The notes: generated by a model from the sequence alone, not told the origin. A DNA stretch of 64,000 nt from Tipula vernalis (GCA_958295665.1 OY282558.1:333161106-333225105), one strand, 5' to 3'; shown: positions 45,238 to 57,752, counted from the stretch's first letter. Made by a program: numbers and translations.

Positions 45238-46598
45238 AAATACAGTTACCGAAAGGCGAAGAGAGTTTGTGAAACTTACAACAATAGCCTGGTACAGAGA
45301 TTTCCTGATTCTTCGAAACGGCCACCAACAAAAACATTCAAGCCATTTTCTGAAATGGAACTCGATGCTTTTTTGGGCATATTAATTTCTGCTGGTTTGC
45401 GCAGAGACAACAAACAGAATCTGGGCGATATGTGGAGTAAAGATGCTCTGCCTCTTATGCGTGCAGCCATGTCTTGTGATCGTTTTAAAATGATGTTAAG
45501 GTTTATACGATTTGACAATGAGAATACACGCGCAGAACGCATGCAAACAGATAAAGCTGCACCAATACGGGATATTTGGTTAATGTTGAACAGTAATTTG
45601 AAGAGAGCCTATAAGCCGCATGAATGCATCACTGTCGACGAACAACTGTTTCCGTTTAGAGGTAATACTAGATTTACACAATACACATCTTCAACACCAG
45701 CTAAATATGGCATACAGATTTTTTGGGCTTGTGACGCATTAAACGCCTACCCATTACAATGTCAGATTTACACTGGAAAACCTTTGGATGGTCCTCAACA
45801 AGTTAACGTTGGTGAACGTACAGTATTGGACCTAGTTAGCTCGTATAAAGGTTCTGGATCAAATGTGACTGCCGACAACTTTTTCACAAGTATGGAACTG
45901 GCAAAAGTGTTAATCTCCTGGGATATGTAACTAATTGGCACAGTTAGAAAAAATAAAAAGTTTCTACCAAACAATATGCAACCTTGCAAATTTGCATACA
46001 ATCGTGATGTAACACTCTGTTCATACGTGCCAAAAAAAAAAAAAATGAGTCGTGCTTCTATCATCAATGCATAGGACAGGAGTAGTCGAGGAGACACAAG
46101 TAGCACAGCCAGAGATAATAAAGTACTATAATAAAACCAAAGGCGGAGTCGACGTAATGGATAAAATGTTGGGAGAGTACTCAGTGAAACGAAAAACATA
46201 ACGTTAGCCTCTAACATTTTTCTACAACATGATTGATATCACTGGTTTAGCATCATATATTATATATAGAGAACAGAACCCACAATTCCGAATAAAGGAT
46301 CAACGAAGAAAGTTCCTGAAAGATGCTGAAAGAAGCTCGTAGTATAAAGCCAATTTTGATGAGAAACTATTTTCTTCGAACTACAATAGAAATGGTGTTT
46401 GAGCGACGGATTGTTTTATCATCGGAAGCAGTAGCTGGCCCTCCAGCACGTCATGGTAGTCGTGGGTAGTTGCTATGTCTGCCGAGAGCTAAAGCGTAAA
46501 CAACGCAAAACCAGGAAATCATGTGGAGTTTGTTTGAAACCCGTTTGCGATCAACACGTAATAGTAAAGACAAGGTGCGAAATTTGTAAAGAAAATTA
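45238..46598 (+). pseudogene. piggyBac transposase 2, one stop and later frameshifts
   Basis: A continuous frame from about 45238 (RVCETYNNSLVQRFP, then PFSEMELDAFLGILISAG) runs to a TAA at 45928. It covers KDALPLMRAAMSCDRFK, KAAPIRDIWLMLN, the first catalytic Asp in ITVDEQLFPFRG and the second in VTADNFFTS. Past the stop it continues in frame (LIGTVRKNKKFLP), then slips within an A-run at 46032. It goes on with GGVDVMDKMLGEYS (third and fourth catalytic Asp) and TFFYNMIDITGLASY. It closes with the Cys-rich domain CYVCRELKRK...CGVCLKPVCDQH...CEICKEN and stops at 46596-46598. All four catalytic Asp codons survive, but the coding frame is broken. The N-terminal acidic region is missing or out of frame. 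Confidence 0.88.
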
Positions 46599-46786
46599 AT
46601 CAAAACAATAAAAACAATCCTTATTTTATTTTTATATAATGTAACTGAAATATTTTAAATTTTTTACTTTCTTTTACTCTAGTAAAATAAAGTATAGTAA
46701 TCATGAAAATTTTGGACCTTGATATTTTTAGTGATTTATCTGTTTTGAGGTCCCCTGAGTCCGAAAAAGTGGGTTTCGAAATGGTG

Positions 46787-46855
46787 TCTGTCTGTCAGTC
46801 TGTCAGTCTGTCAGTCTGTCAGTCTGTCCGTCTGTCAGTCTGTCAGTCTGTCTGT
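46787..46855. repeat. GTCTGTCA/GTCTGTCT microsatellite
   Basis: Tandem gtctgtcagtctgtcag units, about 17 four-base repeats, lie in the 3' non-coding part of the piggyBac element. A shorter relative is at 33960-33991. Both are followed by a phrase like gaacggcttg.../gatggtttaaccaatcgaac, suggesting a shared repeat family. Confidence 0.8.
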
Positions 46856-47480
46856 GTCCTCTCTACAGCCCAGATGGTTTAACCAATCGAACTGAAACTT
46901 CAGATTTTAGCTTTTTTGATAAATTGGGAGGTCCCAGTGAATTTTACTCCAAATCGGCTAACCGGAAGTGGCCACTCCCTTGGTCCAGAAAATTTATTTT
47001 GCAAATAACTTAAAAAGTATAAGGTTTACAAAAAACTACCAAAAACAAAATGTTTCCAAAAATTAAAAACAAATAAAATTAAAAAAAAAAAAATTAAAAA
47101 AAAATTAAAAAATTAAAAAAAAAAATTTAAAAAATTATAAAAAAAAATTAAAATTTCTCAAAATTCTCTGTTCGTAAAAGAAACTCGTGTGTTGGCCACA
47201 CCTCCATTTTTTTATAATAAAATAACATTAAAACATTTAAAAAAGTCGTAATCAATTTTTTTTTATTTTTCAGTATATTCATACAAAACCTATGAAGGTA
47301 TAATTGTACCTTTGCCGCCTGTTTTGATACAGAAAACTACTCGATCTCTGAACAGGGTGGGGATATTTGTCTAAAATTAGGTCTTCATGATCCAACAAAA
47401 AAATGTAGAGATCTCATGAAACTTTAACCACCTCCGGCTTTTACAAGAAGATTTATTAGTATTTAAAAACGCTAAAGGTA
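46856..47480. other. 3' non-coding part of the piggyBac 2 element
   Basis: It contains an A-rich tract (47058-47150) and an internal copy of the terminal sequence (aggtataattgtacctttgc, 47294). Confidence 0.5.
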
Positions 47481-47508
47481 CAATTGTACCTATACCGCCT
47501 GACGAGGG
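47475..47508. other. Right terminus of piggyBac 2
   Basis: Read inward from TTAA (47509-47512): ccctcgtcaggcggtatagg, then the 14-base palindrome ggtacaattgtacc. TTAA followed by CCCT is the canonical start of piggyBac ends. The partial copy at 47294 is a subterminal repeat. Confidence 0.7.
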
Positions 47509-47512
47509 TTAA

Positions 47513-48239
47513 AGGACTATTTTAAATATGTACTTAAAAAAATCGTTAGACAGAAATATCACAGACAAGAATATCAGATGTTTCAAGCCGAAAAAATGTT
47601 TGGCAATTAAATCTGGAACCCAAAACCTGAAACTCAAACCAATTTAAATTATTTTTACTGAGGTCCATCTAACCTTTAATAGAAGAAAGACAGTTAGTAG
47701 AGACGCATTTTAAAAGCTCATTATTTTTGAGGTAATTTTGCCTATTTTTGTTATAAAAAATTACAACTAGAATTGTTGCTTTAATAATTTAACTTTAAAC
47801 TTCAATAAAAGTAAATATTTGTTCAAAAATATTTATTTTTATTTACGATAGATGGTGTTACTTGAAATATTTTTGTATTATTTTGTGTCCAAGATAAAAT
47901 ATTACAGACACATTTGATTTTGGGTTCCAGTTCAAACAACCGCAAAATCATTCGGGCTTGGTTCATCTGATATTCCTATCTGTGGTAATATAATAATTTT
48001 TTTTGTGTTGAAAATCAGGTAAATAGTTAGGTTATAGTATTTTAGGTCGGTGCTTTTGTACGTTTATAATAAGAATTAAAATAAAATCTGATTCCGTGGA
48101 ATTAAAATGAAAACACTTTTTTGCGAAAAATTCTAAAATTCAGTCTATCAATAATCTATAAATTCATAATTTATGTGACTAGAGTAGTACTTCTGTTTTA
48201 TTACAGTGCGTTTGTAAGAAAAGTCAACCATTTTAAATT
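47513..48239. other. Stretch without recognised features
   Basis: AT-rich with gatattcttgtctg/ggttccag-like repeats at its ends. No coding remnant. Confidence 0.35.
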
Positions 48240-48655
48240 GTATGCATAAACTTGGCATATTATATATAGCGCTGGTAAGAACAGTTATCACCTTTGGTTG
48301 CGAGTCTTGAACACTGCCAGCATAAAACATCTAAAAAATTGCTGAACCTAAGCGTAAGATCATAAGAATAATTCTCGGTCCCAACAAGAAGAAAATGCTC
48401 TAAATAAAGTCGACATTATTGGATTCATAAAATCGTCAAGGCTAAGATAGGTTGGGCTCGTGCTTCGTTCACAAAATCGGACCACTAAACAGACCTTGGA
48501 GTTGGCACTAACGAAAGTAGGACTACGTGGGAGTCCACCTACCCGATGGATGGACGACGTTGAATGGGACTTAAACATACTCGGTCATCGTGTCTAACGT
48601 TCTCTTGCGGCGGATCGAACTATTTTGAAAAACATCGTTGAGACGGCCAAATCCC
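48240..48655 (+). pseudogene. LINE reverse-transcriptase C-terminal relic
   Basis: Fragments in order: LVRTVITFGCES (usual LIRPVVxYGCExW), KIIRIILGPNKK (RKxLRxIxGP), a WLGHV-like region, then PTRWMDDVEWDLNILGHRV, a stop and RSLAADRTILKNIVETAKSL. The last is the typical ...RPxxRWxDxVExDL...W...A.DR..W...V..A. ending of a widespread insect LINE group. Several stops and shifts. Confidence 0.75.
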
Positions 48656-49224
48656 TTCAAGGGAAGTACAGCCAACGGAAGAGAGGGAGGATGCACACAT
48701 ACCTCTGGAAATCTTTGGGAATGGCCCTACAAAGATGGTGTAAATTTGTATACAGACCCACTTTGGTTTCCATTACATTTAATTTGGAAAACTGTTAGTT
48801 TAACAAGCTACCTTATCAATCCAAAAAACAACAAATTCGTAAATTTAAATAAAAACTCAAAAATATTTATTAACAATAATCTCAATACGAAGTTGCCATA
48901 AGTGTTCGTAAATAGATGAATAATTTGAAAATTTCAATATTTTATGTCCGAAAATCCCGTTTTGTAAAAATAACCAAAATAAAGAAGGGTTTGAAATAAG
49001 AAAAATAGGGTACGTCCGAAATGGAAAATGTGCGAAAACACTTTTCAAAAAACTACATGCGATGTAGTTTTTATGTGCATTTTCAACATCGTGTTTGATG
49101 TCAATTTATATGTTTCAAAATAGCCAACTATCAACAAATGGGTGTAATCCACCCAATTAGAATTAACGTCAGGAAAATGTTACCTAGCATAGGAGAGAGC
49201 AGGAAATGCTACGAGCGAGAGTTC
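48656..49224. other. Spacer
   Basis: Frames at 48638-48901 and 48857-49048 are not recognised and partly overlap the LINE tail. Confidence 0.35.
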
Positions 49225-50400
49225 TTGGTGGAGAAGCTGAAAATGACGATTTTATAGAAATACCATAATTGACCATGAATCGGACACGGAACAAAAGTTA
49301 GATTCTGATGACGAAAATTTAATAGACCATTATAATGAGAAAGATGGAATCACTTGGAAAACAAAACCTTTTATTCAAAGACGGCCACAAGCTGAAAACA
49401 TATTTACGGTTCTAAAAAGATCCGCAAGAGAATTTGAATGAATGACTGAAATGAATAGTTTGTTTAGTTTATCATATTTACTTATTTGATTTGCCTAAAT
49501 CATCCTAAGTTTTGTTCGCGATTTAGGGGCTAAGGACGACCCAGAATTTGAGTTATTTCTGCTACAATAAGCTTCGAAAGATTTCAGTTTTTGATGCGTT
49601 GTATTCAGTTTGATAACATTGAAACTCTCAAAGAGCGACAAATTAGTGCCGATCCGGGAAGTTTTTAGGAAAACTATAACGTTAGATGTCATGTTTCACG
49701 ATTGACGAAAAATAAGAAAAATTTTGCGGGCGCTGTTGTTTTAGACAGTATATCCAAAATAAACCGGGAAAATATGGGATCGAAATATTTTCGGCGGTAG
49801 ATTCCACCTCGATCTATACTTCAAAGCTAGAGGTATATTGTGGTCAACAAACATCTGGGCTATATACATTTTGTAATAAACTTCGAAATCAAATCAACAA
49901 TTTTCGGATATAGAAAGAATGTTACTATGCTTTCCTAATTCTAAAATAGATAAGTGTTTATTTTTACATTCCACACTTCATTTGAAGGGCAATATAATCA
50001 GTAGGTAATCCAAAAAATTACCCGAAATAATAGAATTTTACAATAACACAAAAGGTGTTATTGACTCTACCGACTAGCAAGGCGTAACATAAAATGTTGC
50101 TAGAAATGCCCTCCTTTTCAGGCATAAATGCCCGAATAATATTGCTGTCCTATATAAAAAAAGATCATTATTTATATAGGGTCTTGCTTTGAGCCTCATA
50201 CAAACTCTGATCGAGCGAACTAGTCGAATAATTTGGGGAAGCCAAAACACGAGAAGAACTCGTAAAAGCTGGTTGGATATATGCGTTAGTTACATTGGAT
50301 AATTTGGCAACTTTGGAAAATGCAAGCAAATTACAGCGTGCCTACTTGAAATTTTCTGGTAATACTAAATTCTTGTAATCCTAAATAATTTATTTTTTAA
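49225..50400 (+). pseudogene. piggyBac-like transposase relic 3
   Basis: It is heavily decayed and distinct from the other two. ENDDFIEI and DHESDTEQKLDSDDENL give the acidic N-terminus. KDGITWKTKPF is the usual KDGxxW motif. FQFLMRCIQFDNIETLKERQ matches the FxxLxRxIRFDDxxTRxxR region. PGKYGIEIFSAVDSTSIYTS matches PAKYGIKxFxLxDxxxxY. LPEIIEFYNNTKGVIDSTD matches KPExIxFYNxTKGGVDxxD with both late Asp. EAKTREELVKAGWIYAL-like sequence near the end may be the C-terminal domain. The first two catalytic Asp regions are missing or unreadable. Frame changes and stops throughout. Confidence 0.75.
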
Positions 50401-52136
50401 TGGGCCATGCCATAAAGGCATAAGTAACACTCAGCTAAAGCAGAAATGGTTGAAAATATTGCAATCAGTAGCATAATGCTAGTATAATGCGGTTGCCATG
50501 TCAATCTAAAATGGCATACATAGCAAGAGGAGGGGTAGCTACTGCCGAACAAAAGGAGCTTGTGAAGTCATTGCTTACCAAAGGTATACATTTCCAATGG
50601 GAACGCAAATAAACATTTAATTAAAATTCATATTTTTTTTTGCTGCGCCTGAATCTGAATTAACCAAAAACAGGCTGGATACAGAACAGGGTGCCATTCA
50701 TTAGAAATTAAATCATCAGATTTTTCAGAAGCCACGATGCCTTAAAAAGTCTGGTGATTTTAACTATGGCCAACGAGCCAATACAGATTTGCAAGCCGAC
50801 CACTCAACAAAGCAGTACACAATGGCTAGTCGAGCGTTATAAAAGGTTACACGAGTATACCGTACTGCATGTACACGTACGACAGTTTTAAAAACTCTTG
50901 ACTTCCCATTTAACCATTTAAAATTTTTGTTTGGAAAATAATTTCAGTTAAATAGAATTTAATTGCTTTAAGCCAACTATTTACTTAATGCAAATTTAAT
51001 TTAATATGTTTAAGAGCCGAGTAATTTTAAATACGATTTGACAGTGATTAAATATTTGGCCTTAAAATTGACTTTCACAATAATCCTGAAAGGTGACAGC
51101 TGCCAGGTGAACTAGTTTCAACAGATCACGTAATAGTTTTTCCCCAAAAAACCTTTACCACTAATGATTTACTGCAAACTTGGATTACTGGATTATACAA
51201 TTTCTACCTACACATTCTTTTTCATTAGTGGTGATGTGTTTTGGAAAATACGTTCTAGCTACAACGAGCAATAACTTTATTTTTACAAGTTTTAGTTTAA
51301 CTTTTAAATAGTTTTGTTAACTGTGTGTTAACTTTTAAATTAAAGTTTTTCTAACTGGATATTTATCGAGGTATTATAAATGGTTCCTTGTTTGCATTGT
51401 TCAACAAAAGTGCTTGCATCAAATGGAAAGAAATTAAGCAAAATGCTTAAGTTTCGGTTGACGCAGAACAAAAATTAGCCACAATTCTGATAATGCCCGA
51501 TCGAATATTTTTAATTTTCTGCAAAACAAAAAGGACACCCATAAAAGGTCAGTGTTCTAGGAAATAGGAATTGTATGCTTACTTAAAAATAATTGTCTTG
51601 TACTAATGAGGTCGTTATCACAATTCAATTATAGTAAATTCCGCTTTCGTGTATTTTATGTTCATAGCTCATTGCGCATTACGTCATCTGAGAATCGTCA
51701 GTAAGATAATGTAAAGGAAAATATATGAAATATTAGGAATTTACGTAAGGAATACGTGGAAAAAATTCTTTTTTTCAGTAAATATTTTATTCTTGTATTT
51801 TGATTTGTTTTAGGTGGCCAATCGCTTATAACTTTTGTACAAATAAAGTTTTACAGGGAAGGAATATCAACTTAAAGAAAATGAAGCCCACTCTCCGTAA
51901 ATAATCTCAAATTAGTCGGACGTTCATGGCTGGCGAGACAGGTCGTTTCATCGTTTCTACGATGGTTTTAGGTACATAACTCTGTTAGATCGCAACCAAT
52001 ATGGACGATTGCGATGTCAATGAAATGAGCACAAAGATGATCCGTAGTAAATTGAACCCTCACCTCTTTTGTAAAGAAATATGAACTTGGCTAATACCTT
52101 TCGCTATTTGAATATAGTTGTCACTCGACAGATTTG
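50401..52136. other. Stretch without recognised genes
   Basis: Short broken frames only (for example NYGQRANTDLQADHSTKQ near 50770 and VPCLHCSTKVLASNGKK near 51380). No family recognised. Confidence 0.4.
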
Positions 52137-52140
52137 TTAA

Positions 52141-52563
52141 TGTTACGTTTTCACCGTGTCAATTAAGGTTCATGGCACTGGCTTGTGAATAAACACTTCA
52201 GTTTAACACAAACGAATTTATTTATTTAGCACCAAAAATAAATTCAACACAGTTATAACAATAATAATTCATAAAATGACTTTTATAATATTTGTACAAA
52301 TTTTATTGATCACTTTTCAAATCTCTTTTAATTCACTTTTTAATGCTTATACTTTTGCTTACCAAAAGCTAATGAATCCATTTCGACTTCATCCGCCCTT
52401 TTATAGACATAAACCAAACTTCTAGAAGTTTCATGACTTCGCCAGTAAGAATAGTCTAGGAACATTTAGAACAGTTTTATCGTGGAAAATTCCATTTTAG
52501 TACACTAAAACATTGAGCTATTAATTTAACTTAGTCTATTACACCCTAGGTGTCACCGTAACA
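52141..52563 (-). mobile_element. Solo LTR, minus orientation, with TTAA target duplication
   Basis: The termini tgttacg...cgtaaca are inverted repeats. Reading the minus strand it matches the LTR at 44257-44715: ggtgacacctag, ttaatagctcaatgtttta, ctataaaagggcgg as TATA box, and ccttaattgacac near the 3' end. Exact TTAA flanks both sides (52137-52140, 52564-52567), as expected for a four-base duplication of a Ty3-type element. No internal region adjoins it, consistent with LTR-LTR recombination. Confidence 0.8.
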
Positions 52564-52698
52564 TTAACATTGAGTCATAGTATTTCCATTGACGTAGTCT
52601 ATTTCGTAAACAAATTTCCCCTTCCGAACAAAATTGTTTTTGATTGCAGACCATTTTTCCGAAGAATATTTAAGTAAACTCGCAGTGAAAGGAACCTG

Positions 52699-52915
52699 GG
52701 GCCCTATTCTCGAATTCCCCAACCATTTTTCACATGTGGACATCTGTCAAAACCTATGTAAACATTGACGTTTTCGTATATGGGGATTTCTTTCACCTGC
52801 TTTTACCCATTCGGAAATATTCCCTTAGTATCGAAAAAATTCCATAGCGAATTTTTATGAATTTTGACAGATGTCCGCATGTGGAAAATGGATGTGGAAT
52901 TCGAGAATAGAGCCC
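52699..52915. mobile_element. MITE with gggccctattctcgaattcc ends
   Basis: The left end gggccctattctcgaattcc and the right end (inverted) gggctctattctcgaattcc match. The arms extend to about 55 bases (acatgtggacatctgtcaaaa against ttttgacagatgtccgcatg). Flanks are ctg and ttg. The GGG start, ATT..GAAT core and three-base flank resemble the Harbinger element end at 5689. Confidence 0.8.
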
Positions 52916-55900
52916 TTGAAATTGAATATAATTTTGTTTTTTCAGTTCAATCCGAATAAAGGTAGAGAAACCAAGTTATTGTTCTAAACATAAAATAAAA
53001 ATCTGCCAATTATCGAAGAGAGATTACACTTTCATAATAGTGGTAAACGATTGTGGACTTTTTATTCTTCGTTTAGGGAACGCAAAATCAGAGATGAGGA
53101 CGAGCACAACAGGAGAAGAAGTTGCTCAATATGAGAAAGCGAGTGCAAAAGTGTTGTATTAGGATCGCGAGTAACATTTAAATCAATAAATAAAGAGAAC
53201 AAGCAAAAGACTACCTAATCGTATAAATAACCGTATTCCGTATTAGGCCGATAGAACAGCTAAGATCGGTAATATGTACTAATACATTGTTCCATCTGCA
53301 ATTTTAGGTACATAACTTTATGCCAGGAGAAACGATACGGATGTTTGATCCTCCAAAGTAATAAACAAAATATTAACTACTCTTTTGAAGAACCTACGCC
53401 TCTATCATGTTTTCCATTTAGAGAGCCTTAAAATATTTTGATTTTCTATTTACCCCGCTTCAAATTCACGGGTCCGTCTCCAAGTATAATATCTGGCGTC
53501 CCTCGTGTCGATATTTTAACGTGTAGTTTCACAAGTAGAAGGACCTATATAAGTTATTTCTCTCTAATCTCTATTAGTCGCTTTACCGGTCCAATAATTT
53601 CCAAAACACCACTACACTTACAACACCGAATACCGCTCCCAATAACCACAACTATCCGTAAATAAATAAGATAAATCACAACCACGATAAACTTCCCGCT
53701 AGTTCTCCAACAGACTTCTCCTGACTAATGAAACACTAATTTTTCGCTCAACATATCAAGTTATATATCTTATTTATCCAGTTTATCTTCGATAATTAAG
53801 CGATACGGCAAACATATTTAAATTTGAAATCGAAAGTAGTATTTTTATCAATACTCGCATATCATTTAATAATTTGGACATTATATCAATCTTTTTGCTA
53901 TATACTCCAACTCTGCAATCATCCACCTGCAACTCTGCTATCATCATTTTGAGTTAGATCCTTGGTCGAGATGCCCGATAATGTCCAAACCGTGAAGCAA
54001 ATCTTAACGGTGCTTGCATCACTGTGCAGCGTTATTCTTGATGTCTGACCATTGAGAATAAGCCTACTATCCTTGGGACAGATATGAATCCTTGTTTTTT
54101 TAACCTTAGATTCTGACACAAAAGCCATAATATATAAGGCACTGCTGAAGTTTAAGAAGTGAAACAAATAATTCGTAAACGAAACCTAGGTAATGTTTCC
54201 TTCATATGTCCAAATTCGTCCTACCAGACAAAGAAATGGTTATAACCTCATCTTCGAACAAAATCTCCACGGGTTCTAATCGTACTGAAGAAACCCTACC
54301 AACGTGAATCTGGATTGAGTAGATATGGATGTCAATGATTCAGTTCAAGTAGATATGGATGTCAATGATTCAGTTCAATAAAAAATTCTGCGTGGTAACT
54401 AGCATGGGAACTTCCAAGGTCACAAATGGTCTTGTTTGATAAATTGGACATCAGCTAGATTTAGCAAAACCTGATCGAATATCAAAAATGTTTGGCGGTT
54501 TCGAATCGTGATTAGATGGCGTCCCGGCTGCTCTATCAGGGAATCTCAAATATTCTAGCTTCATACATACTAAGTAGTTTTTATGATGTTAAATTACAAT
54601 TTGTAACTTAAAGCGTGGATTCGCAGCGTGGTAAGAAACATTACTGTGTACTTAACTTTACTGCTCGTTAAGAGAAATTGATTGCCATAGGGAAAGTGTC
54701 TTATAAGCCAACCTTCACTGAAATATCTTATCAATAACTTTAATATGTAATTTGTACCCTAAGTAGTTTAAGCATAACGACGATAACAAATTTGGTATTC
54801 CAAAGCTTAGCCGCAAATGAAATAAAACAGCATTTTGGATTAACTTACATACATTAGTTTCGATTTTATCCTTTCGTTGTACAATTTTTCAAATTAATAT
54901 CTTCTAATTATTGTGTTGCGCTAATTAGAGATAAGACATACGCCTTTCTGGAATCCTTTTTTTTTTTTGTTGTTTAATCCATTATTAATTTCACGGCTGA
55001 GAATTCTTTATATACACACTAAGCTGCAATAAATTCTAATTTGTTGTACATTCTTATATGGCGTGTATAAGAAAAACATACAAACAAGATTACAATTTGT
55101 GGCCTGTAACTAACAATAAAAAATGGTAAAATTAATATTTTTCTGGTAAACAGCATGGGAGTTATTTGCGTTTGTTAGCAAATTATGAGATTAGTTTAAT
55201 TGTGATTTATATATTATGAATCGGTATGCAATAGTAGAATTCTTGTCATCATACTCGCTCAAAGCAACCAGTACTTATGTCAGGTTTTAATTAATGCCAA
55301 TTTCTTTTGATTTGAATATGCCCTTTACTAGGAATAGATTAACGATAACCTGAATAAATACATTTTTTATTTGTTTTTGTTATAGGGTTAATATGTTGGG
55401 TGAACTGATTAAAGCAGCATAGGTCAATGTTTCACTGTAATTATCTTAATTTATGTAATTAATCACGGTTTAAATAATTTGCAACTAGACAAAAATTCTA
55501 AAAAAAAATTGACATAAAATAATTTGTTATACTCGTACTATTTAATCTGTTTATCTCTAAATTTAGTTAAATTTAGTATTTGACAAACATACAAAGGAAT
55601 TTGCTAAGAATTAGATTTGAAAAGAATTTTGATAATTAACGTTTCCAAAACAAACATTAATTTTTATCAAACTTGGCCCAGTTTGGTTGTTATTGGTACC
55701 TTATTCTCATTAATTAATTTGTTCACAATTTGCCACAAGCATGGCTTAAAATATTTGTTGTATCAGTATTTTTCGTTAAACCTCTTGAACTTGTCCAATT
55801 TCTATTCTCTAAATGTCACAAATTAGGATGCCTTGCTGAACCCAAAATATAGCCTCCAATTACAAATATCTTAAAATAAATTTAACTTATTTGAACTCTA

Positions 55901-56752
55901 GCAAGAATCTTCCTGCGACTTAACCAAGTTTGCAGCATAAAGGTTTACTTAAGCTGAATCGGTAACGGTAGCGGTAGTGACGCGGCAGTGGTAGCGGCAA
56001 AGTGGGTTGTTTGTAAAAGTCCGAGCCAAACAAGTTTCTTTTTGTTCCGCTCCATTTCGTTCTAACAGTTTTTGTTATTTAGAGACATACTATAGGTCGT
56101 AGTTTATGGGTAGTATCTTCGTTTGGACTCCTACCCCATTTATTTATTTTCTTCAGATGGATTCACTAAACCGCAGTTAGAGCAAAACAATTTATTTTAG
56201 ATTTTTCGAGAACACTCCACACATTTTATTTATCTAAATGATTTATTTTACAACCATTTAATACTTTTTATGTACATGTTTTAGTTTAATAGTTTATAAA
56301 CATTTATTTTTTCACTGTGGTGAAGATTTTATTTACATTTATTATTTACAATTAGGTAGTTCTTATATATACGTTTATTATTTAATATTAGATAGTTTCT
56401 GCATTGTATGAGATGTTTTTCAGTTGGATATTTTTGTTTTTTAATTATTTATGGTATTTTATTAATAATTTAGTATTAAAAGGAAAACCACACATGGAAA
56501 CAAAGTAATCGAAACAAAAAAATAATGAAATTGCTTCCATTATGCATAAAAACCTCTTAATTTTGTTTCAAACAATACCCACCTCATTCTGTTTTGAAAT
56601 AACAAGAAAAATTAACGATAATAACAAGGTTATTAAACGTAAACTAAAAAACTACGTATTGCGTATTGTAATCACGCCACTAAAAAAAATTTAACTTAAA
56701 TAAAAAATCTGGATAGTTTTATAATGTCAAAACAAAATCTACAGGCAAAAGC
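52916..56752. other. Long stretch without recognised genes
   Basis: 54319-54378 holds two exact copies of a 30-base unit (gtagatatggatgtcaatga...). 55961-55997 has ggtaacggtagcggtagtga-like hexamer repeats. Frames at 53438-53665 and 53919-54167 are open but not recognised. AT-rich elsewhere. Confidence 0.45.
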
Positions 56753-57065
56753 CTAATTTATAAGACTACTTGTACCTAAAATTTCTATAAGTAACAACAA
56801 GTACAAAAATAACGACGTTAAAAAATTATGGGAAGTCCCCGTAGAGCATACATTAAGTTTGAAACTTGGATCCCACATAATTGCACCGTACTCTAATTGA
56901 GAACGTACAAAAGCCAAGTATAAAGTTTTAATGATATTAGGAACGTGAAAATCTCTGTCCATATGTCTGTGAAACGACAAGTCCCAGTTAAAGGTAACAC
57001 CAAGAATCTTTGAACGAGTAAATTTTAGTAATGATATTATTTTGCTGTAAATAGTCGCAGCGCAT
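56753..57065 (-). pseudogene. LINE reverse-transcriptase relic (CR1/Jockey-like)
   Basis: On the minus strand the frame from 57106 reads FTRSKILGVTFNWDLSFHRH, then MDRDF, then IIKTLYLAFVRSQLEYGAIM and WDP. This is the ...KxLGVxFDxxLxFxxHI...LKxLYxAFVRSxLEYxxVxWxP segment after the reverse-transcriptase palm. It is cut off near 57065, where the gypsy relic begins on the other strand. Confidence 0.65.
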
Positions 57066-57075
57066 AACCTGTCCG

Positions 57076-57752
57076 ATGCAGATTGGTACGACGGGAATGA
57101 TAGCATATTTCAGCTCCTTTGATTTTGAAGAAGAAATTAAGGAACAAATACTCCGCAAACATTCGTTTTCAGACTTTGCGTTGATTATTCAAAAGTTAAA
57201 CGCCCTTGATGGCGGGCGTCGTTTATCCGAGAGGGAACCCATTTATCGTTTGTGTCAGAACATGAATCCAGCGTTGAGAAATGCGACCTTATCAAGTCAA
57301 AGTTCGATACGATCCTTGGAAGAATTACGAGTGTTGTGCCAACGTTATGAAATAATGTGGCAGCAAACTGGATACGATCCTAGGCATATGCAAACCTTGT
57401 CCAGCCAATGAATCAATTGAGGTTAGATCAAAGCAGTGACCAGTCGTTTACAATTAATGACCGATAATTAGAAATTGAGGCATTTAATCGATATCAGTAA
57501 GGTAGAATTTGAGATTCAACTACCACCTTGATATGGTTCAACTGTAAGGATTTGGGCCACAGATACCAGGAGTTCTTAAATCCATTTATCGATATTTTTT
57601 GTTTCGGATGTGGGGCAACTAATGTAAGAAATCCGAACTGTTCCAGATGCCAACTGTATGCAGCGGGAAACATACGTCCGAGCGGTAACGTAATGAACCA
57701 CCCTCGAAATAAGCACCGAAAATTTTTGAACCAATTCATTCAAAACAAATAA
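57076..57752 (+). pseudogene. Ty3/gypsy gag relic with zinc knuckles
   Basis: 57076-57411 is a 111-codon gag capsid-type segment (DFEEEIKEQILRKH, SEREPIYRLCQNMNPALRN, SLEELRVLCQRYE). After a stop the region around 57528-57660 reads FNCKDLGHRYQE, a CCHC knuckle whose last Cys is lost, and CFGCGATNVRNPNCSRC, a second knuckle. It belongs with the pol relic that follows. Confidence 0.75.

Noticed and set aside
45276..46217. Minus-strand frames opposite piggyBac 2
   Set aside because: Antisense shadows of the transposase coding sequence.
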